This document shows positions 61,970 through 64,000 of a stretch of DNA of 64,000 nucleotides, one piece after another. Within the stretch, counting starts at the first letter, position 1. Each line of letters begins with the position of its first letter. The position numbers were made by a program, and so were the translations under genes. The notes under the pieces were generated by a model. That model was not told the DNA's origin and ran no database searches. It worked only from the letters and a program-made list of their open reading frames with translations. The DNA comes from Pseudomonas sp. RIT288 (lineage in GTDB: Bacteria; Pseudomonadota; Gammaproteobacteria; Pseudomonadales; Pseudomonadaceae): assembly GCF_000631985.1 (NCBI RefSeq), contig NZ_JFYN01000005.1, positions 62,001 to 126,000 on the forward strand, given 5' to 3'.

Positions 61970-63064
61970 ATTTTTGCTCTAGCCGACTTACCGCTGATCA
62001 ACGTGATCGAGCTGCTCAGCGGCCTGATCCTGCTGATCCTCGGCGCCGAACTGATGGTGCGCGCCGCTGTGCGTCTGGCCGCGCGCCTGCATGTGCGACC
62101 GCTGATCATCGGTCTGACCATCGTCGCCCTCGGCAGCAGCGCCCCTCAGATGGCGGTCAGTCTGCAAGCGACCCTGACGCACAACCCCGACATCGCCGTC
62201 GGCAGCGTGATCGGCAGCAGTATCTTCAACATCCTCGTGACCCTTGGTCTGTCGGCGCTGATCATTCCGCTGCGGGTCTCGCGGCAACTGGTGCGTCTGG
62301 ATATTCCACTGATGATCGGCGCCAGCCTGCTGGTGTTCGTCCTCGCCTGGAACGAACAGATCGGTCGCTTCGACGGCGTGCTGTTGCTCGCGGCACTGGC
62401 GTTGTATCTGGGCCTGCTGCTGCGCCAGTCGCGGCACTCGGCGCGCCCGCATTCGGAGTTGCAGCAAGCCCCGCAGGTGCCGTGGTTCAGCAGTCTGCTG
62501 ATGATCGTTGTCGGCCTCGCGCTGCTGGTGTTCGCCGGGCATTTGCTGCTCGGTGCAGCGGTGGCGGTGGCGACGGATCTGGGCTTCTCCGAGCGGGTGA
62601 TCGGCCTGACCGTGGTCGCGGTCGGCACCTCGCTGCCGGAACTCGCTACCTCGCTGATCGCGGCATTGCGCGGGCAACGCGATATCGCCGTGGGCAACGT
62701 GATTGGCGCCAACCTGTTCAACCTGCTCGGGGTGCTCGGGGTCACTGCATTGATCGCACCGACGCCGTTGTCGGTCTCGCCCAACGCGCTGGATTTCGAC
62801 TTGCCGGTGATGCTCGGCGTCGCCGCGCTGTGCCTGCCGGTGTTCTATTCCGGCTACCGTGTGACCCGCGCCGAAGGTTTACTGTTGCTCGGTTTGTACG
62901 CGGCTTACGGACTGCACGTGGTGTCGTTCACCACCGGCATGCCGCTGGCCGGCAAACTGGAAAAGTTGATGCTGTTCTACGTGCTGCCGACGCTGCTGGC
63001 GTTTCTGTTGTTCACGTCCGTACGCGCCTGGCGCCGCCAACACCACAAGAGGGATGTGCCATGA
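61970..63064 (+). CDS. Calcium/sodium antiporter family protein (YrbG-like), start uncertain
   Basis: A CaCA-family exchanger of about 360 residues with two inverted alpha repeats: VALGSSAPQMAVSLQATL with GSVIGSSIFNILVTLG, and VAVGTSLPELATSLIAALRG with GNVIGANLFNLLGVLG. The usual glutamate of the first repeat (TS-PE) is glutamine here (SSAPQ). The frame has no ATG at the 5' end: ATT 61970 has GGAG eight bases upstream, CTG 61964 is too near the SD, and GTG 62003 lacks one. It follows the RlpA-like gene closely and its stop overlaps the next ATG (ATGA). Confidence 0.85.
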   Translation: MFALADLPLINVIELLSGLILLILGAELMVRAAVRLAARLHVRPLIIGLTIVALGSSAPQMAVSLQATLTHNPDIAVGSVIGSSIFNILVTLGLSALIIPLRVSRQLVRLDIPLMIGASLLVFVLAWNEQIGRFDGVLLLAALALYLGLLLRQSRHSARPHSELQQAPQVPWFSSLLMIVVGLALLVFAGHLLLGAAVAVATDLGFSERVIGLTVVAVGTSLPELATSLIAALRGQRDIAVGNVIGANLFNLLGVLGVTALIAPTPLSVSPNALDFDLPVMLGVAALCLPVFYSGYRVTRAEGLLLLGLYAAYGLHVVSFTTGMPLAGKLEKLMLFYVLPTLLAFLLFTSVRAWRRQHHKRDVP

Positions 63065-63441
63065 CCGATTCGCAGAAAACCGGGGTTGAAATCCGCCGTC
63101 AGGTAATGGGCGATGCGTTCGTTGATCGCGCGCTGGGCAACGCCACCGAATTCACTCAGCCGTTGCAGGATTTCGTCAATGAACATGCTTGGGGCGGCGT
63201 GTGGAATCGTGAAGGTCTGCCGCTGAAAACCCGCAGCCTGATCACCCTTGCTGCGCTGACCGCGTTGAAGTGCCCGCAGGAACTGAAAGGCCACGTGCGT
63301 GGCGCGCTGAACAATGGCTGCACGGTCGAGGAGATTCGCGAGGCGCTGCTGCATTGCGCGGTGTACGCCGGCGTGCCGGCGGCGATTGATGCGTTTCGCG
63401 CGGCGCAGGAAGTGATCGACAGTTACCAGAAACCCGAGTGA
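63061..63441 (+). CDS. Carboxymuconolactone decarboxylase family protein
   Basis: The 126-residue protein resembles 4-carboxymuconolactone decarboxylase (PcaC): RRQVMGDAFVDRALGNATEF, TRSLITLAALTALKCPQELK and EALLHCAVYAGVPAAIDAFR. It has the helical AhpD-like fold. No other protocatechuate gene is nearby, so the function may differ from PcaC. Its ATG overlaps the antiporter stop, indicating translational coupling. Confidence 0.88.
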   Translation: MTDSQKTGVEIRRQVMGDAFVDRALGNATEFTQPLQDFVNEHAWGGVWNREGLPLKTRSLITLAALTALKCPQELKGHVRGALNNGCTVEEIREALLHCAVYAGVPAAIDAFRAAQEVIDSYQKPE

Positions 63442-63452
63442 TCGAACTGACG

Positions 63453-63520
63453 CTTTCGCGAGCAGGCTCGCTCCCACATTTGGAATGCATTTCCCTGTGG
63501 GAGCGAGCCTGCTCGCGAAG
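63453..63520. repeat. Paired REP elements
   Basis: Close-spaced inverted copies of TTCGCGAGCAGGCTCGCTCC separate two convergent genes. Confidence 0.85.
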
Positions 63521-63550
63521 AGGCCCTTTCCGCCACTGAAGATCTGTCAG

Positions 63551-64000
63551 TCAGATCCACCCACCCCACTGCAACAGAAAGATCCCGATATTGGTGGTCA
63601 CCGCCGCCATCAGCGTGGTCAGCACAATGATCGCCGCCGCCAGCTCATGATTGCCTTGCGCCGCCCGGGCCATGACGAAACTGGCCGCCGCCGTCGGGCT
63701 GCCGAAGTACAGAAACAGAATCCCCAGTTCCGCGCCACGAAAGCCCCACAGCCACGCGCCGAGCGTCGCCAGCACCGGCAGGCCGATCATCTTCACCAGA
63801 CTCGAACTCAGCGCCATGCTGCCGCTCTTGCGCAGCGCCGCCAATGACAGCGTGCCACCGATGCAGATCAGCGCCAGCGGCAAGGTGGTTTGCGCCAGAT
63901 ACTGGCCGGAGGTTTCCAGCCAGCCCGGCAGGCTGATCTGGAAATAGGCGAACGGCGCCGCCGCAATCACGCTGATGATCAGCGGGTTGCTGAACACGCT
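63551..64000 (-). CDS. AEC family transporter (5' end outside window)
   Basis: The C-terminal 149 residues of an auxin-efflux-carrier family permease are present; the N-terminus lies beyond the window. Hydrophobic segments (NPLIISVIAAAPFAYFQISL; TTLPLALICIGGTLSLAALR; LVKMIGLPVLATLGAWLWGF; LGILFLYFGSPTAAASFVMA; AAAIIVLTTLMAAVTTNIGI) and the GSPTAAASFVMA motif fit the family. Substrates in bacteria are mostly small organic acids or unknown. Confidence 0.85.
   Translation of the reverse strand, partial: SVFSNPLIISVIAAAPFAYFQISLPGWLETSGQYLAQTTLPLALICIGGTLSLAALRKSGSMALSSSLVKMIGLPVLATLGAWLWGFRGAELGILFLYFGSPTAAASFVMARAAQGNHELAAAIIVLTTLMAAVTTNIGIFLLQWGGWI

Overview
The window is a chromosomal segment of a Pseudomonas, most likely of the P. 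fluorescens group. This rests on gene order (fagA-fumC-orfX-sodA, ibaG-murA-hisGDC, mlaFEDCB, kdsD-kdsC-lptCAB-rpoN-hpf-ptsN-rapZ-ptsO, mreBCD-yhdE-rng-yhdP, gatCAB), on GC-rich codon use, and on many paired REP-type repeats (TGTAGGAGCTGCCG and GTGGGAGCGAGCCTGCTCGCG families) between convergent or independent genes. No rRNA, tRNA, insertion sequence, prophage or CRISPR array was seen.

Layout. 1-2150: a visibly AT-richer stretch with two DUF1120 (YhcF/GltF-type, fimbria-associated) genes flanking a decayed PapD-like chaperone. 2196-7806: a BvgS/EvgS/RocS1-type hybrid kinase, a LuxR-type response regulator and a REC-EAL protein resembling RocR of P. aeruginosa. 8241-16159: cysZ, a glycosyltransferase, an Old Yellow Enzyme, glutathione peroxidase, slyD, a DUF3565 gene, pta and an acyltransferase. 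16160-16864: a gene-free repeat-rich stretch. 16865-21961: cysNC, cysD, a Nif3-family gene, algW. 22050-24887: a TonB-dependent receptor and a DUF4198 protein. 25007-32986 (minus): hisC, hisD, hisG, murA, ibaG and mlaBCDEF. 33262-40377 (plus): KDO and LPS transport genes, rpoN and the nitrogen PTS. 40495-44264 (minus): ZIP transporter and the iron-responsive sodA-orfX-fumC-fagA operon. 44482-57831: pmbA, darP, tldD, a nitrilase, yhdP, rng, the Maf gene, mreD, mreC, mreB. 58043-63441: gatCAB, an RlpA-like lipoprotein, a Na/Ca antiporter and a carboxymuconolactone-decarboxylase-like gene. 63551-end: a partial AEC transporter.

Most of the window is conserved core genome (cell envelope, sulfate assimilation, histidine, nitrogen PTS, iron-sparing metabolism). 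The accessory part is the first 7.9 kb. A 24-base element with fixed internal spacing occurs upstream of both DUF1120 genes and of the REC-EAL gene; it contains the BvgA-type heptad TTTCCTA (variant in one copy), so it is a good candidate operator for the adjacent response regulator. This suggests a self-contained surface-appendage circuit joining phosphorelay and c-di-GMP turnover.

Other structures worth checking are a near-perfect 21-bp hairpin that buries the start codon of the TonB receptor, a terminator nested inside a helix that would hide the hisD ribosome binding site, a large palindrome between gatA and gatB, an ATT start codon in mreC, a Na/Ca antiporter lacking the usual alpha-1 glutamate, and direct repeats before rpoN. 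Functions are assigned from recognisable motifs and gene order; no database search was possible.
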